Shown piece after piece: positions 43,702 to 52,015 of a stretch of DNA of 64,000 nucleotides. Numbering within the stretch: the first letter of the stretch is position 1; each line of letters starts with the position of its first letter. The notes under the pieces are model-generated. The model did no database searches and was not told the DNA's origin. It worked only from the letters and a program-made list of their open reading frames with translations. Source of the DNA: Rhizobium sp. R711 (GTDB lineage Bacteria > Pseudomonadota > Alphaproteobacteria > Rhizobiales > Rhizobiaceae); assembly GCF_002211365.1 (NCBI RefSeq), contig NZ_LOKZ01000035.1, positions 124,001-188,000 of the forward strand. The letters run 5' to 3'. The translations under genes were made by a program, and so were the position numbers.

Positions 43702-45114
43702 CTAGAGGACGGCGATGGCAGCCTTGACCAACAGACCCGCAGCGGTGGACACGCCGATGACTGCCAGGATGCCGACCTTGAAGCGAAAGCGCACGACGGA
43801 CGCCAGCACGAATATCCCGAGCGCCGCGAGATCGAGCGTCCACCACTGTGGCCAGGCGACGCTGACGATCGGCAGCCCGGTCTTGCCGGAAAGGAGCGCC
43901 ACGCGACCGACCTCGGCAAAAAGCACATGCAGGCCGAACCATACGGCAAGATTGAGAATGACGCCGACCACGGCCGCTGCAATCGCCGAAAGGGCGGCCG
44001 AGAGGTTCTCATTGTTCCGCAGCCTGTCAATGTAGGCAGCCCCGGCGAAGATCCAGACGAAGCTCGGCACGAACGTTGCCCATGCGGCGAGGAAGGCGCC
44101 GAGAACACCACCGGCCAGCGGCGCCATGGCAACGGGGTTGCGGTAGCCAGCGAGAAAACCGACAAAGCAGAGGACAAGGACGAGCGGCCCGGGCGTCGTC
44201 TCAGCAAGTGCCAGTCCGTCGAGCATCTCACCGGGCTGAAGCCAGGCGTAATGACCGACGGCGACTTGCGCGACATAGGTCAGAACGGCGTAAGCGCCTC
44301 CGAAGGTAATGACGGCCATCTTGGAGAAGAAGACGAAGATCGCACCGAAGACGTTGGTTTCGCCGCTCAGCGTTTCGGCGATCAGATCCGTAGGCGCGTC
44401 GAGGCCACGAATGAAAAAGAGCGGTGACTGCCAGACGAGGATCCAGAGCACGAGCACTACAAGTGGCTTTGCGATCGCATGCGTCGCTACCGCCGGAAAA
44501 CGCCTGTGCGGAGAGGTTCGCGGAAAGGCTGGCGCTGCCAGTCGACGCTGGCGATGCCTCGTCCATAGCAGTCCTGCTGCTCCGGCCAGGATGATAACCA
44601 GGGGAAACGACAGGTTCAGAAGGAAGAGAGCCAGGAACGATGCTCCGGCCACATAATAATGAAAGCGTTCCTTCAACGCTCGGCGTCCCATCCGGAGCAA
44701 TGCCTCGATGACGATTGCCAGGACCGCCGCCTTCACACCGAAGAAGAGCGCAGGAAGCCAGGTCGCTTCCTGAAAGACGGCGTAGAGGCTCGACAGCGCC
44801 AGGATGACAAGGAAGCCAGGCAATATGAACAGCAGGCCAGCAATAAGGCCACCGCGTATGCCGTGCATCAGCCAGCCCATGTAGGTGGCTAGTTGCTGGG
44901 CCTCGGGCCCTGGCAGCAGCATGCAGAAATTCAGCGCAAGCAGAAAGCGCTCTTCAGAGATCCAGCGCTTCTCGTCGACGATGGTCCTATGCATGAGAGC
45001 GATTTGGCCGGTCGGGTCGCCGAAGCTCAGACAGCCAATCCGCGCCCAGACGCGCGCTGCCTGTCGCAGCGTCGGTACCGCCACGCTTTCCTCTGCCGCG
45101 ATCGCCTCGTTCAC
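43702..45114 (-). CDS. chrA: Chromate transporter ChrA
   Basis: Long-chain CHR family protein of 470 residues with two homologous halves and about ten membrane segments. The N-terminal half carries RIGCLSFGDPTGQIALMH and a GPEAQQLATYMGW motif; the second half repeats as FGGAYAVLTYV and ETTPGPLVLVLCFVGF. It effluxes chromate, driven by the proton gradient. GTG 45114 has a GGGGCGA upstream. It stands alone, divergent from groES. Confidence 0.93.
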   Translation of the reverse strand: MNEAIAAEESVAVPTLRQAARVWARIGCLSFGDPTGQIALMHRTIVDEKRWISEERFLLALNFCMLLPGPEAQQLATYMGWLMHGIRGGLIAGLLFILPGFLVILALSSLYAVFQEATWLPALFFGVKAAVLAIVIEALLRMGRRALKERFHYYVAGASFLALFLLNLSFPLVIILAGAAGLLWTRHRQRRLAAPAFPRTSPHRRFPAVATHAIAKPLVVLVLWILVWQSPLFFIRGLDAPTDLIAETLSGETNVFGAIFVFFSKMAVITFGGAYAVLTYVAQVAVGHYAWLQPGEMLDGLALAETTPGPLVLVLCFVGFLAGYRNPVAMAPLAGGVLGAFLAAWATFVPSFVWIFAGAAYIDRLRNNENLSAALSAIAAAVVGVILNLAVWFGLHVLFAEVGRVALLSGKTGLPIVSVAWPQWWTLDLAALGIFVLASVVRFRFKVGILAVIGVSTAAGLLVKAAIAVL

Positions 45115-45315
45115 GGTTGTCGCCCCTCTCGCCCCAAGGCGCTCGATATCATCGGCACGCCTTTACGACAATCCTGGCGCCAAAGGGCTGCACTTAGCTT
45201 TTTCAGAGATAGAAGCTCACGAAAAGCTCGATCACCGCGCAGCCTGTCGCACTTCCGACAAGGATGTGCTGTTAAGGCTGTTTGCGAGGACGGCAAAGAA
45301 AAATTGCGGCCGTTC

Positions 45316-45344
45316 TTGACTCCCCGATAGGCCACTCCTAAATG
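45316..45344 (+). promoter_or_regulatory. groES: Predicted groESL promoter
   Basis: TTGACT (45316-45321) and TAAATG (45339-45344) are 17 bases apart. The -10 match is modest, but the position just ahead of the CIRCE element is right for an HrcA-repressed promoter. Confidence 0.6.
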
Positions 45345-45352
45345 CTGCCTCG

Positions 45353-45379
45353 CTAGCACTCACCAATGAGGAGTGCTAA
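45353..45379. promoter_or_regulatory. CIRCE operator (HrcA binding site)
   Basis: TAGCACTC, nine spacer bases and GAGTGCTAA form the conserved CIRCE inverted repeat; only the first base of the 9-base left arm differs (C instead of T). HrcA binds it and represses groESL until heat or misfolding stress. It overlaps the predicted transcription start and ends 59 bases before groES. Confidence 0.96.
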
Positions 45380-45438
45380 CACCCATCCGTGCGGGCCGCT
45401 CTCGGCCCGCGAGTGTCATTTGATCGAGGGATTAGACA

Positions 45439-45735
45439 ATGGCAACCACCAATTTCCGCCCCCTTCACGATCGCGTCGTCGTTCGCCGCGTTGAGTCCGA
45501 AGAAAAGACCAAGGGCGGCATCATCATTCCAGACACCGCCAAGGAAAAGCCGCAGGAAGGCGAAATCGTCGCCGTCGGTTCCGGCGCTCGTGACGAGTCC
45601 GGCAAGGTCGTCGCGCTCGACGTCAAGGCTGGCGATCGCGTTCTGTTCGGCAAGTGGTCCGGCACCGAAGTCAAGATCAACGGCGAAGACCTTCTGATCA
45701 TGAAGGAAGCCGACATCATGGGCATCATCGGCTAA
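45439..45735 (+). CDS. groES: Co-chaperonin GroES
   Basis: The 98-residue lid of the GroEL chamber. It reads FRPLHDRVVVRRVESEEKTKGGIIIPDTAKEKPQ with the mobile loop near residues 20-35 and the conserved VGSGARDE segment. It precedes groEL by 73 bases and shares the CIRCE-controlled promoter. Codon usage is strongly biased, typical of a highly expressed gene. Confidence 0.98.
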   Translation: MATTNFRPLHDRVVVRRVESEEKTKGGIIIPDTAKEKPQEGEIVAVGSGARDESGKVVALDVKAGDRVLFGKWSGTEVKINGEDLLIMKEADIMGIIG

Positions 45736-45808
45736 TCAGCCGTTTTCCCCTTTCCGATTTTAGCTACGGGCCCAAAGCCCGGACAACTCGAATTCAGGAG
45801 TTTCAATC

Positions 45809-47449
45809 ATGGCAGCTAAAGAAATCAAGTTTGGCCGCACCGCGCGCGAAAAGATGCTGCGTGGCGTCGACATTCTCGCTGACGCAGTGAAGGTAACGCT
45901 CGGCCCGAAGGGTCGTAACGTCATCATCGACAAGTCCTTCGGCGCTCCGCGCATCACCAAGGACGGTGTTTCGGTCGCCAAGGAAATCGAACTGGAAGAC
46001 AAGTTCGAAAACATGGGCGCCCAGATGGTCCGCGAAGTTGCTTCGAAGACCAACGACATCGCCGGCGACGGCACGACGACCGCAACGGTTCTCGCTCAGG
46101 CAATCGTCCGCGAAGGCGCCAAGGCAGTTGCTGCCGGCATGAACCCGATGGACCTGAAGCGCGGTATCGACCTCGCTGTTAGCGAAGTCGTCAAGGATCT
46201 CCAGGCCAAGGCCAAGAAGATCAACACGTCGGAAGAAGTTGCCCAGGTCGGCACGATCTCCGCAAACGGCGAAAAGCAGATCGGTCTCGACATTGCTGAA
46301 GCAATGCAGAAGGTCGGCAATGAAGGCGTTATCACCGTCGAAGAAGCCAAGACCGCTGAAACCGAACTCGAAGTCGTCGAAGGCATGCAGTTCGACCGCG
46401 GCTACCTCAGCCCGTACTTCGTCACCAACCCGGAAAAGATGATTGCTGACCTCGAAGACGCCTTCATCCTCCTGCACGAGAAGAAGCTCTCGAACCTCCA
46501 GGCTATGCTGCCGGTTCTCGAAGCTGTCGTTCAGACCGGCAAGCCGCTCCTCATCATCGCTGAAGACGTCGAAGGCGAAGCTCTTGCTACGCTCGTCGTC
46601 AACAAGCTGCGCGGCGGCTTGAAGATTGCTGCTGTCAAGGCTCCGGGCTTCGGCGATCGCCGCAAGGCCATGCTTGAAGACATCGCGATCCTCACGGGGG
46701 GGACGGTCATCTCCGAAGACCTCGGCATCAAGCTTGAAAATGTCACGCTCAACATGCTTGGTCGCGCCAAGAAGGTTTCGGTCGAGAAGGAGAACACGAC
46801 GATCGTCGACGGTTCGGGCGCCAAGTCCGACATCGAAGGCCGCGTTGCCCAGATCAAGGCCCAGATCGAAGAAACCACCTCCGACTACGACCGCGAAAAG
46901 CTGCAGGAGCGTCTTGCCAAGCTCGCTGGTGGCGTTGCCGTCATCCGCGTCGGTGGCTCGACGGAAGTCGAAGTGAAGGAAAAGAAGGACCGCATCGACG
47001 ACGCGCTCAACGCGACGCGCGCTGCTGTTCAGGAAGGTATCGTACCGGGCGGCGGCGTTGCCCTGTTGCGTTCCTCCGCCAAGATCTCGGTCAAGGGCGA
47101 GAACGACGACCAGGAAGCCGGCATCAACATCGTTCGCCGCGCTCTGCAGGCTCCGGCCCGTCAGATCGCCGAGAACGCTGGTGACGAAGCTTCGATCGTT
47201 GTCGGCAAGATCCTCGAAAAGGGCCAGGACAACTTCGGTTACAACGCTCAGACCGGCGAATATGGCGACATGATCGCCATGGGTATCGTCGACCCGGTCA
47301 AGGTTGTTCGCACGGCTCTGCAGGACGCAGCTTCGGTTGCTTCGCTGCTGATCACCACCGAAGCCATGATTGCCGAGCTGCCGAAGAAGGACGCTCCGGC
47401 TGGCATGCCAGGCGGCATGGGCGGCATGGGCGGCATGGACATGATGTGA
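45809..47449 (+). CDS. groEL: Chaperonin GroEL
   Basis: The 546-residue chaperonin forms the double ring that folds proteins. The ATP-binding segment GDGTTTATVLAQAI, the LGPKGRNVIIDKS motif and the C-terminal GGM repeats (GGMGGMGGMDMM) are present. Its first codons follow AGGAG. Rhizobia often have several groEL copies; this one, with CIRCE and strong codon bias, looks like the major housekeeping copy, though that is inference. Its last 21 bases are repeated downstream. Confidence 0.98.
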   Translation: MAAKEIKFGRTAREKMLRGVDILADAVKVTLGPKGRNVIIDKSFGAPRITKDGVSVAKEIELEDKFENMGAQMVREVASKTNDIAGDGTTTATVLAQAIVREGAKAVAAGMNPMDLKRGIDLAVSEVVKDLQAKAKKINTSEEVAQVGTISANGEKQIGLDIAEAMQKVGNEGVITVEEAKTAETELEVVEGMQFDRGYLSPYFVTNPEKMIADLEDAFILLHEKKLSNLQAMLPVLEAVVQTGKPLLIIAEDVEGEALATLVVNKLRGGLKIAAVKAPGFGDRRKAMLEDIAILTGGTVISEDLGIKLENVTLNMLGRAKKVSVEKENTTIVDGSGAKSDIEGRVAQIKAQIEETTSDYDREKLQERLAKLAGGVAVIRVGGSTEVEVKEKKDRIDDALNATRAAVQEGIVPGGGVALLRSSAKISVKGENDDQEAGINIVRRALQAPARQIAENAGDEASIVVGKILEKGQDNFGYNAQTGEYGDMIAMGIVDPVKVVRTALQDAASVASLLITTEAMIAELPKKDAPAGMPGGMGGMGGMDMM

Positions 47450-47485
47450 TAGGCAAAGCCTATCGCAGGATGTCCGTAAAGCTTC
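47429..47485 (+). repeat. Direct repeat copy 1 (groEL 3' end and downstream)
   Basis: Begins within the last codons of groEL and runs 36 bases past its stop. Copy 2 starts 101 bases later. Within the repeat, GATAGGC-AAA-GCCTATC (47448-47464) is a perfect seven-pair stem, kept in copy 2. Confidence 0.8.
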
Positions 47486-47529
47486 GCCCATGCACTTAAA
47501 GTGGTTCAGTGCGACAAGCGCGCTGAACA

Positions 47530-47589
47530 GGCGGCATGGACATAATGTGATAGGCGAAAGCCTATCGCTGACGTCGTCCATAAAGCTTC
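47530..47589 (+). repeat. Direct repeat copy 2
   Basis: Repeats the groEL tail nearly exactly over its first 26 bases and again at TAAAGCTTC; the stretch between is diverged but keeps the GATAGGC-GAAA-GCCTATC stem (47549-47566). It is not translated in frame with groEL. Confidence 0.8.
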
Positions 47590-47620
47590 ATCGATCTATC
47601 TCCGGTTTTCCCGGAACAGG

Positions 47621-47649
47621 AAGGGCGGTCTTCGGACCGCCCTTTTTCG
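47621..47649 (+). terminator. Rho-independent terminator of groESL
   Basis: AAGGGCGGTC-TTCG-GACCGCCCTT, a perfect ten-pair stem with a TTCG tetraloop, followed by TTTCG. It is 172 bases after groEL, so the repeated groEL tail lies inside the transcript. Confidence 0.93.
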
Positions 47650-48259
47650 TTTCGACTCTGATTCGCTGGATTGCGGTCGAGCGTGTTTTTCAATTGTTAG
47701 CTGAAACGTTTAAGCAGATATCTGAGCGTAGCTCGCGTTTGGCGAGGCTTTCGCAAAGCTTGCGGGTTTGCATTTTTTCGTCCGGAGGCTGTTTTCCATT
47801 TCGATGCAATTTCATGCAGATTTGACTGCATCGACGGCAACTGAAACCGTTTACACCCTCAAAAATTGCAGTCTTTTGGCTTTCTTTTAAATCTCCACAC
47901 CACGTCAAGCTCCCTTTCCACTCACAGTAGAGACCAGCGGCATGCAAAAAGCCGGTTGCCGTTTGCATAAAAGTGCCTATAAATCCGCGCTGCATTCGGC
48001 GCGCGTTCATCGGCCGACGGTCGCGACCGACAACGATCCCGACCACGAGAGCGCGAGACCGAGCTCGGGAAGAACCCCTCCCGACGATACATCATAAGTT
48101 GTGTAAGCTTTCGGCGAAATTGGAAACGGTTCCGTTAGAAGAACCGGCAGTCCAGACCCCATTTCGCAGGTGCCCGTGCATGAAGCGCGGTGCAGCTTGA
48201 ACCTGCTCATTTTTGCCGGACGTGCAGCGGGGGAAGCTGTACCTAAGCTGGGGAAAAAC
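47650..48259 (+). other. Gene-poor interval of about 0.6 kb
   Basis: No credible protein gene is seen on either strand. Composition is more AT rich than the surroundings. It holds ATGCAAA (47942-47948) and TTTGCAT (47962-47968) as an inverted repeat around TTGCCG, with TATAAA 16 bases after that box (47978-47983). This would be a promoter for the next gene or for a small RNA. Confidence 0.5.
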
Positions 48260-48706
48260 TTGTTCAAAATCGCGAAAACCAACGCCGCGGCACCGCTCAT
48301 GCCGGGCTCACTGGATATCAGCAATCACGATCCTGAAATGCTGGCGCAGTTTTCCATTTCGGAAACCTGGGTCGCAGACTTTTCCAGCGGCGTGATCCAC
48401 CTCAAGGAATCGAGCGCCCTGCTGCACGGGCTACCGGCCCGGGAATGCGGGCTTCTCAGCCTCATGCGCTGTTATGACCCCAAGGATCACGCACACATCC
48501 TGGAACTCTTCGAGCAGGCCGCTACGCTTTCGTCGTCCTTCTGCTTCTCGACGACGATCATAATGTCGAATGGCTTCCGTCAGCCGTTGTTCTGCATGGG
48601 CGAGTCGAACGGGCATGACGATGCCTACCACGGCAGCATGCTTGGCGTTTTCGTCTTTCCGCGTTTCAAGACCAATGTCGGCAACGAGTTTGCGCGCCGC
48701 CAATAG
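48260..48706 (+). CDS. Small PAS-like protein, unknown function
   Basis: A 148-residue soluble protein from TTG 48260, which follows GGGGAAAA. The segment from about residue 30 (AQFSISETWVADFSSGVIHLKESSALLHGLP) resembles the core of PAS_3-type domains, and the C-terminal strands are compatible, but it lacks any output domain. A GTG at 48170 has no ribosome site, and ATG 48299 would give 135 residues. The name is a fold guess. A strong stem-loop follows. Confidence 0.6.
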   Translation: MFKIAKTNAAAPLMPGSLDISNHDPEMLAQFSISETWVADFSSGVIHLKESSALLHGLPARECGLLSLMRCYDPKDHAHILELFEQAATLSSSFCFSTTIIMSNGFRQPLFCMGESNGHDDAYHGSMLGVFVFPRFKTNVGNEFARRQ

Positions 48707-48718
48707 CAGCGTCCACGA

Positions 48719-48753
48719 GACAAGAGCCGGCCCCTGTGGGACCGGCTCTTGTC
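48719..48753. terminator. Bidirectional stem-loop terminator
   Basis: GACAAGAGCCGG (48719-48730) and CCGGCTCTTGTC (48742-48753) form a perfect 12-pair stem with an 11-base loop between the PAS-like gene and the convergent GST gene. There is no strong T-run, but it serves the ends of both genes. Confidence 0.7.
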
Positions 48754-48770
48754 GCTATCTTGCTTCGGCT

Positions 48771-49481
48771 TTACTCAGGTCGCGCAGGTATACTCAGGCC
48801 TTTTCCGGATGCCGGCCGGAGGATGCAACGCTCGAGCCAGTCCATGACAGCCGGGAAGCTCTTATAGTCCAGCACCTCCCGGCCGCCGTAGAAGATATCG
48901 GCGCCCCGGAGCCACGGGAATGTGGCGATATCGGCGATGGTGTAGAGATCACCCATGATCCACTGCCGGCCCTGCAGCCGTGCTTCCAGCACACTGAGCA
49001 GCCGCTTGGATTCGTCGCGGTAGCGCTCCATCGGGTAGGAGTTGTTCGTGACCTTGTCGGCCGCGAACTTGTAGAAATGCCCGAACTGCCCGAACATCGG
49101 CCCGATTCCGGCCATCTGGAAGAAGACCCACTGGATCGTCTCGTAGCGCCCGGCCGCGTCTGACGGAATGAGCTTGCCGGTCTTCTCGGCGAGATAGAGC
49201 AGGATGGCACCGGATTCGAAAAGGCCGATCGGCTTTCCGTCCGGACCATTGGGATCGATGATCGCTGGAATACGCCCGTTCGGATTGAGCGACACGAATT
49301 CCGGAGATTTCTGGTCATTGGTGCTGAACGAAATCAGATGCGGCTCATAGGGCAAGCCGAGTTCCTCGAGCGCGATCGATATCTTCACGCCGTTCGGCGT
49401 CGGCAACGAGTAAAGCTGGATAATGTCCGGGTTTGCTGCTGGCCAGCGCGTCGTGATTGGAAAAGCGGAAAGATCTGCCAT
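48771..49481 (-). CDS. Glutathione S-transferase family protein (YghU-like)
   Basis: A 236-residue GST: thioredoxin-like N-terminal domain (about 18-105, LYSLPTPNGVKISIALEELGLPYE) and helical C-terminal domain. NGVKISIALEE places Asn in the region used by YghU/YfcG-type enzymes to bind glutathione, so peroxidase or disulfide activity is possible. ATG 49481 follows GGAGA. A longer reading adds 18 residues outside the family. Confidence 0.86.
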   Translation of the reverse strand: MADLSAFPITTRWPAANPDIIQLYSLPTPNGVKISIALEELGLPYEPHLISFSTNDQKSPEFVSLNPNGRIPAIIDPNGPDGKPIGLFESGAILLYLAEKTGKLIPSDAAGRYETIQWVFFQMAGIGPMFGQFGHFYKFAADKVTNNSYPMERYRDESKRLLSVLEARLQGRQWIMGDLYTIADIATFPWLRGADIFYGGREVLDYKSFPAVMDWLERCILRPASGKGLSIPARPE

Positions 49482-49696
49482 TGGGGTCTCCATCTTGGGT
49501 GGCCGAACATAGAAGAGGGCCAACGCCGATGGCAAGGCTGCCTACTCACTATCTGTCGTTCAATATTAGAGAACAAAGTGTCCCCTTCCGTCTATCTTTC
49601 CACTACGGCAAAAAAAGGCGACAAAGTGGCATCGAGGTTGATAGCGTGCCGGGGGCACAACGACCTCAGACGTCATTCAAACGGAGACAACGTCCC

Positions 49697-50119
49697 ATGT
49701 CGAATACCAACAACCTCATCATTCTTGGCGCCCGCATCCTACTCTCTTTCATGTTCATCCTGGCAGGCTTCGGCAAGCTCGCCGATGCGGCTGGCACTGC
49801 CGGCATGATCGCCGGGGCTGGCCTTCCGGCAGCGACCGCCCTCGCCTATCTCGCAGGCGCCTTCGAACTGCTGACCGGCCTTGCCGTTCTCGTTGGCTTC
49901 CAGACGAAGATCGTCGGCTGGCTGCTGGCTGGCTTCTGTGTGTTCACGGCCGTTCTCTTCCACCTGCCCTACGCCAGCGGCACGGAACTGGTTAACATCC
50001 TGAACCAGATCATGGTCATGAAGAACATCACGCTGGCCGGCGCCTACATCCTGCTCGCCACCTACGGCCCGGGCGTCTACTCGCTCGACGCACGTCGCGG
50101 CGCCTACGCAGCCGCCTAA
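49697..50119 (+). CDS. DoxX-family membrane protein
   Basis: A 140-residue inner-membrane protein with four predicted helices: ARILLSFMFILAGFGKL, a second at about 45-65, a third at about 70-90 and a fourth at about 105-125. The RxxxSFMFILAGFGKL start is typical of DoxX. Members have been tied to redox stress in other bacteria; the physiological role here is unknown. It is divergent from the GST gene and followed by a strong terminator. Confidence 0.86.
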   Translation: MSNTNNLIILGARILLSFMFILAGFGKLADAAGTAGMIAGAGLPAATALAYLAGAFELLTGLAVLVGFQTKIVGWLLAGFCVFTAVLFHLPYASGTELVNILNQIMVMKNITLAGAYILLATYGPGVYSLDARRGAYAAA

Positions 50120-50144
50120 GCGATCAGGCATCCTCCCAGGCATG

Positions 50145-50178
50145 AAAAACCCGCCGTTCACGAGACGGCGGGTTTTTT
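50145..50178. terminator. Terminator between DoxX and hisG
   Basis: AAAAACCCGCCGT, loop TCACGAG, ACGGCGGGTTTTTT. The 13-pair stem has A and T tracts on both sides, so it can end doxX on the plus strand and hisG on the minus strand. Confidence 0.92.
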
Positions 50179-50200
50179 CATGCGATTATTCGAAGATGCG

Positions 50201-50896
50201 TCAGAGCGCCGAACGAACGGCGTCGATCAACCGCTGAACTGTCGCGTCATTCGCGTGGCTTTCCTTCCGTGCCCTGACGAAGCAAGCCTCGGAGCGAAGG
50301 ACGACACCGTCTGACAGGACTTTCAGGTTGTTCGCCCGAAGGGTCGAGCCGGTCGAGGTGATGTCGACGATGATATCGGCCGAGCCCGAGGCTGGCGCCC
50401 CTTCCGTTGCCCCAAGGCTTTCGACGATGCGATAAAGCTGGATGCCATGCTGGCTGGAGAAGAACTGCTGCGTCAGCCGCCAGTATTTGGTGGCGATCGC
50501 CAGGCGGCGGCCGTGGCGGGCACGAAAATCGGAGGCGACATCGCCAAGATCGGCCATAGTGTCGACGTCGAGCCAGATTTCAGGAACGGCAACCACGACA
50601 TCGGCATGGCCGAAACCGAGACGTGCGCACAACTCCACACGCTTGTCGGCCTCCGCCAGGCCCTCGCGAACGAGGTCTTCGCCGGTGACGCCGAAATCGA
50701 CGGTGCCGTTGCCGAGCTCGCGAGAAATCTCGGAGGCGGAGAGAAAGGCGACTTCGACGTCGTCCCAGCCTTCGACGCGTCCGCGGTAGGAACGATCGTT
50801 ACCGACAGCGGTGATCCTGATGCCGGCGCGTTCGAAGATCGCCGAGGCATCGTCTTTCATGCGGCCCTTGGAGGGCAGTGCGATAGTAATCGTCAT
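50201..50896 (-). CDS. hisG: ATP phosphoribosyltransferase catalytic subunit (short form)
   Basis: First enzyme of histidine synthesis. The 231-residue short form lacks the regulatory domain and needs HisZ, encoded one base upstream. Sequence shows ITIALPSKGRMKDD at the start and the PRPP-binding ADIIVDITSTGSTLRAN near residue 165. Its ATG overlaps the hisZ stop, so synthesis is coupled. Confidence 0.95.
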   Translation of the reverse strand: MTITIALPSKGRMKDDASAIFERAGIRITAVGNDRSYRGRVEGWDDVEVAFLSASEISRELGNGTVDFGVTGEDLVREGLAEADKRVELCARLGFGHADVVVAVPEIWLDVDTMADLGDVASDFRARHGRRLAIATKYWRLTQQFFSSQHGIQLYRIVESLGATEGAPASGSADIIVDITSTGSTLRANNLKVLSDGVVLRSEACFVRARKESHANDATVQRLIDAVRSAL

Positions 50897-52014
50897 CAGG
50901 CAGCCCTCTCGGCTTCGATGCGATCCAGCCAGAGCGAGAAGCCGACGGCAGGAATGCGTTCCTTGGCGCCAAGGAAGGTCATCAGGCGATCGAAACGGCC
51001 CCCACCGGCGAGAACCGCCGACGTGCCCTGGACGCCAATCTCGAAAACCAGACCGGTGTAGTAATCCAGCGGACGGCCGAAAGCTGCTCGGTAGTCGATC
51101 AGCGCCAAATCGACGCCGGCATTCGCCAGAGCCGCCACGCGGCCGTCGAAACGCGCCAGCGCGTTGCCGAGCTTGAGGCCCGCGGCATCGGCAAAGCCAG
51201 CGAGCGCCGCCGAGGCATTGATCAGCGGCACGTTCAGCGACAGGAATTCCTCAAGCACGCGGAAGGCCGCGTCATCGAGGCGCGTTTCGGAGAGGATCAG
51301 CTTTTCCTTCAAGCGACGCGCGATTTCCAGTGGCGAGCGGCTGGCGTTCGTCGAATAGCCCGTCGCCTGCATGGTCGCATCGATATGCGCGACCAGTGCG
51401 GCTTCGTCGTCGGCGGCAATCAGCTGCGCGATCTCGTCACTCAGCCCGGTCACGAACTGAGGGCTGACAAGGCTCGCCAGCAGAGCCTCGAGCTGGCTCA
51501 TATTGCCGAACGCGTGGATCAGCCGCTTCTGCCAGCCGAGCGGCAGGCCAAGCGCCTGCACGACCGCCTCGAAGACCGCTTGATCGCCGAGCGTCACTGC
51601 AAGACGCTTGCCGGGAACGACACGCTCCAGCACGCCGATCGCATCACCGATCGCCCGCGCATCGGCCGCGGCAATGTTGATGTCGCCAAGATCCTCGATC
51701 CCGGCCTGATAGAACTCGTTGCCGCCTTCGCGTCGCTGGCGGAAGACCTCGCCGAGATAGGAATAGCGCTTCGGCGTGCCGGTCGCGCTCTCGATGTGGC
51801 GCAGACAGACGGGGATCGTGAACTCCGGGCGCAGGCAGAGGCTGGCGCCCGTCTCGCTTTCAGTCATGAAGATGCGCCGACGAAGATCCTCACCAGCGAT
51901 ATCGAGAAACGGTTCGGCCGGCTGAATGACGGGCGTGTCCACCCGCTCCGTCTTTCGCGCCGCAAACTCTGCAAGGAGCTCGCCGGAGAAGTCCGGCAGG
52001 TTGATAAGGGCCAT
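50896..52014 (-). CDS. hisZ: ATP phosphoribosyltransferase regulatory subunit
   Basis: A HisRS paralogue of 372 residues that lacks synthetase activity and activates short HisG, carrying histidine feedback. It has class II-like segments: FLDIAGEDLRRRIFM, the LRPEFTIPVCLRHI motif and C-terminal LAGGGRFDRLM. It is sandwiched between hisS and hisG in one operon. Confidence 0.92.
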   Translation of the reverse strand: MALINLPDFSGELLAEFAARKTERVDTPVIQPAEPFLDIAGEDLRRRIFMTESETGASLCLRPEFTIPVCLRHIESATGTPKRYSYLGEVFRQRREGGNEFYQAGIEDLGDINIAAADARAIGDAIGVLERVVPGKRLAVTLGDQAVFEAVVQALGLPLGWQKRLIHAFGNMSQLEALLASLVSPQFVTGLSDEIAQLIAADDEAALVAHIDATMQATGYSTNASRSPLEIARRLKEKLILSETRLDDAAFRVLEEFLSLNVPLINASAALAGFADAAGLKLGNALARFDGRVAALANAGVDLALIDYRAAFGRPLDYYTGLVFEIGVQGTSAVLAGGGRFDRLMTFLGAKERIPAVGFSLWLDRIEAERAA

Positions 52015-52015
52015 C

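Larger units (their letters stand above)
45115..45438 (+). other. Divergent regulatory region between chrA and groES
   Basis: This 324-base interval holds the groES promoter and CIRCE element (listed separately). Toward chrA no clear promoter is seen. No gene is present. Confidence 0.7.

Noticed and set aside
45803..47581. 592-codon minus-strand ORF opposite groEL
   Set aside because: Antisense shadow of the strongly codon-biased groEL gene; no family or ribosome site.
48170..48259. GTG start for the PAS-like gene
   Set aside because: No ribosome site before the GTG, and the 30 added residues show no fold.
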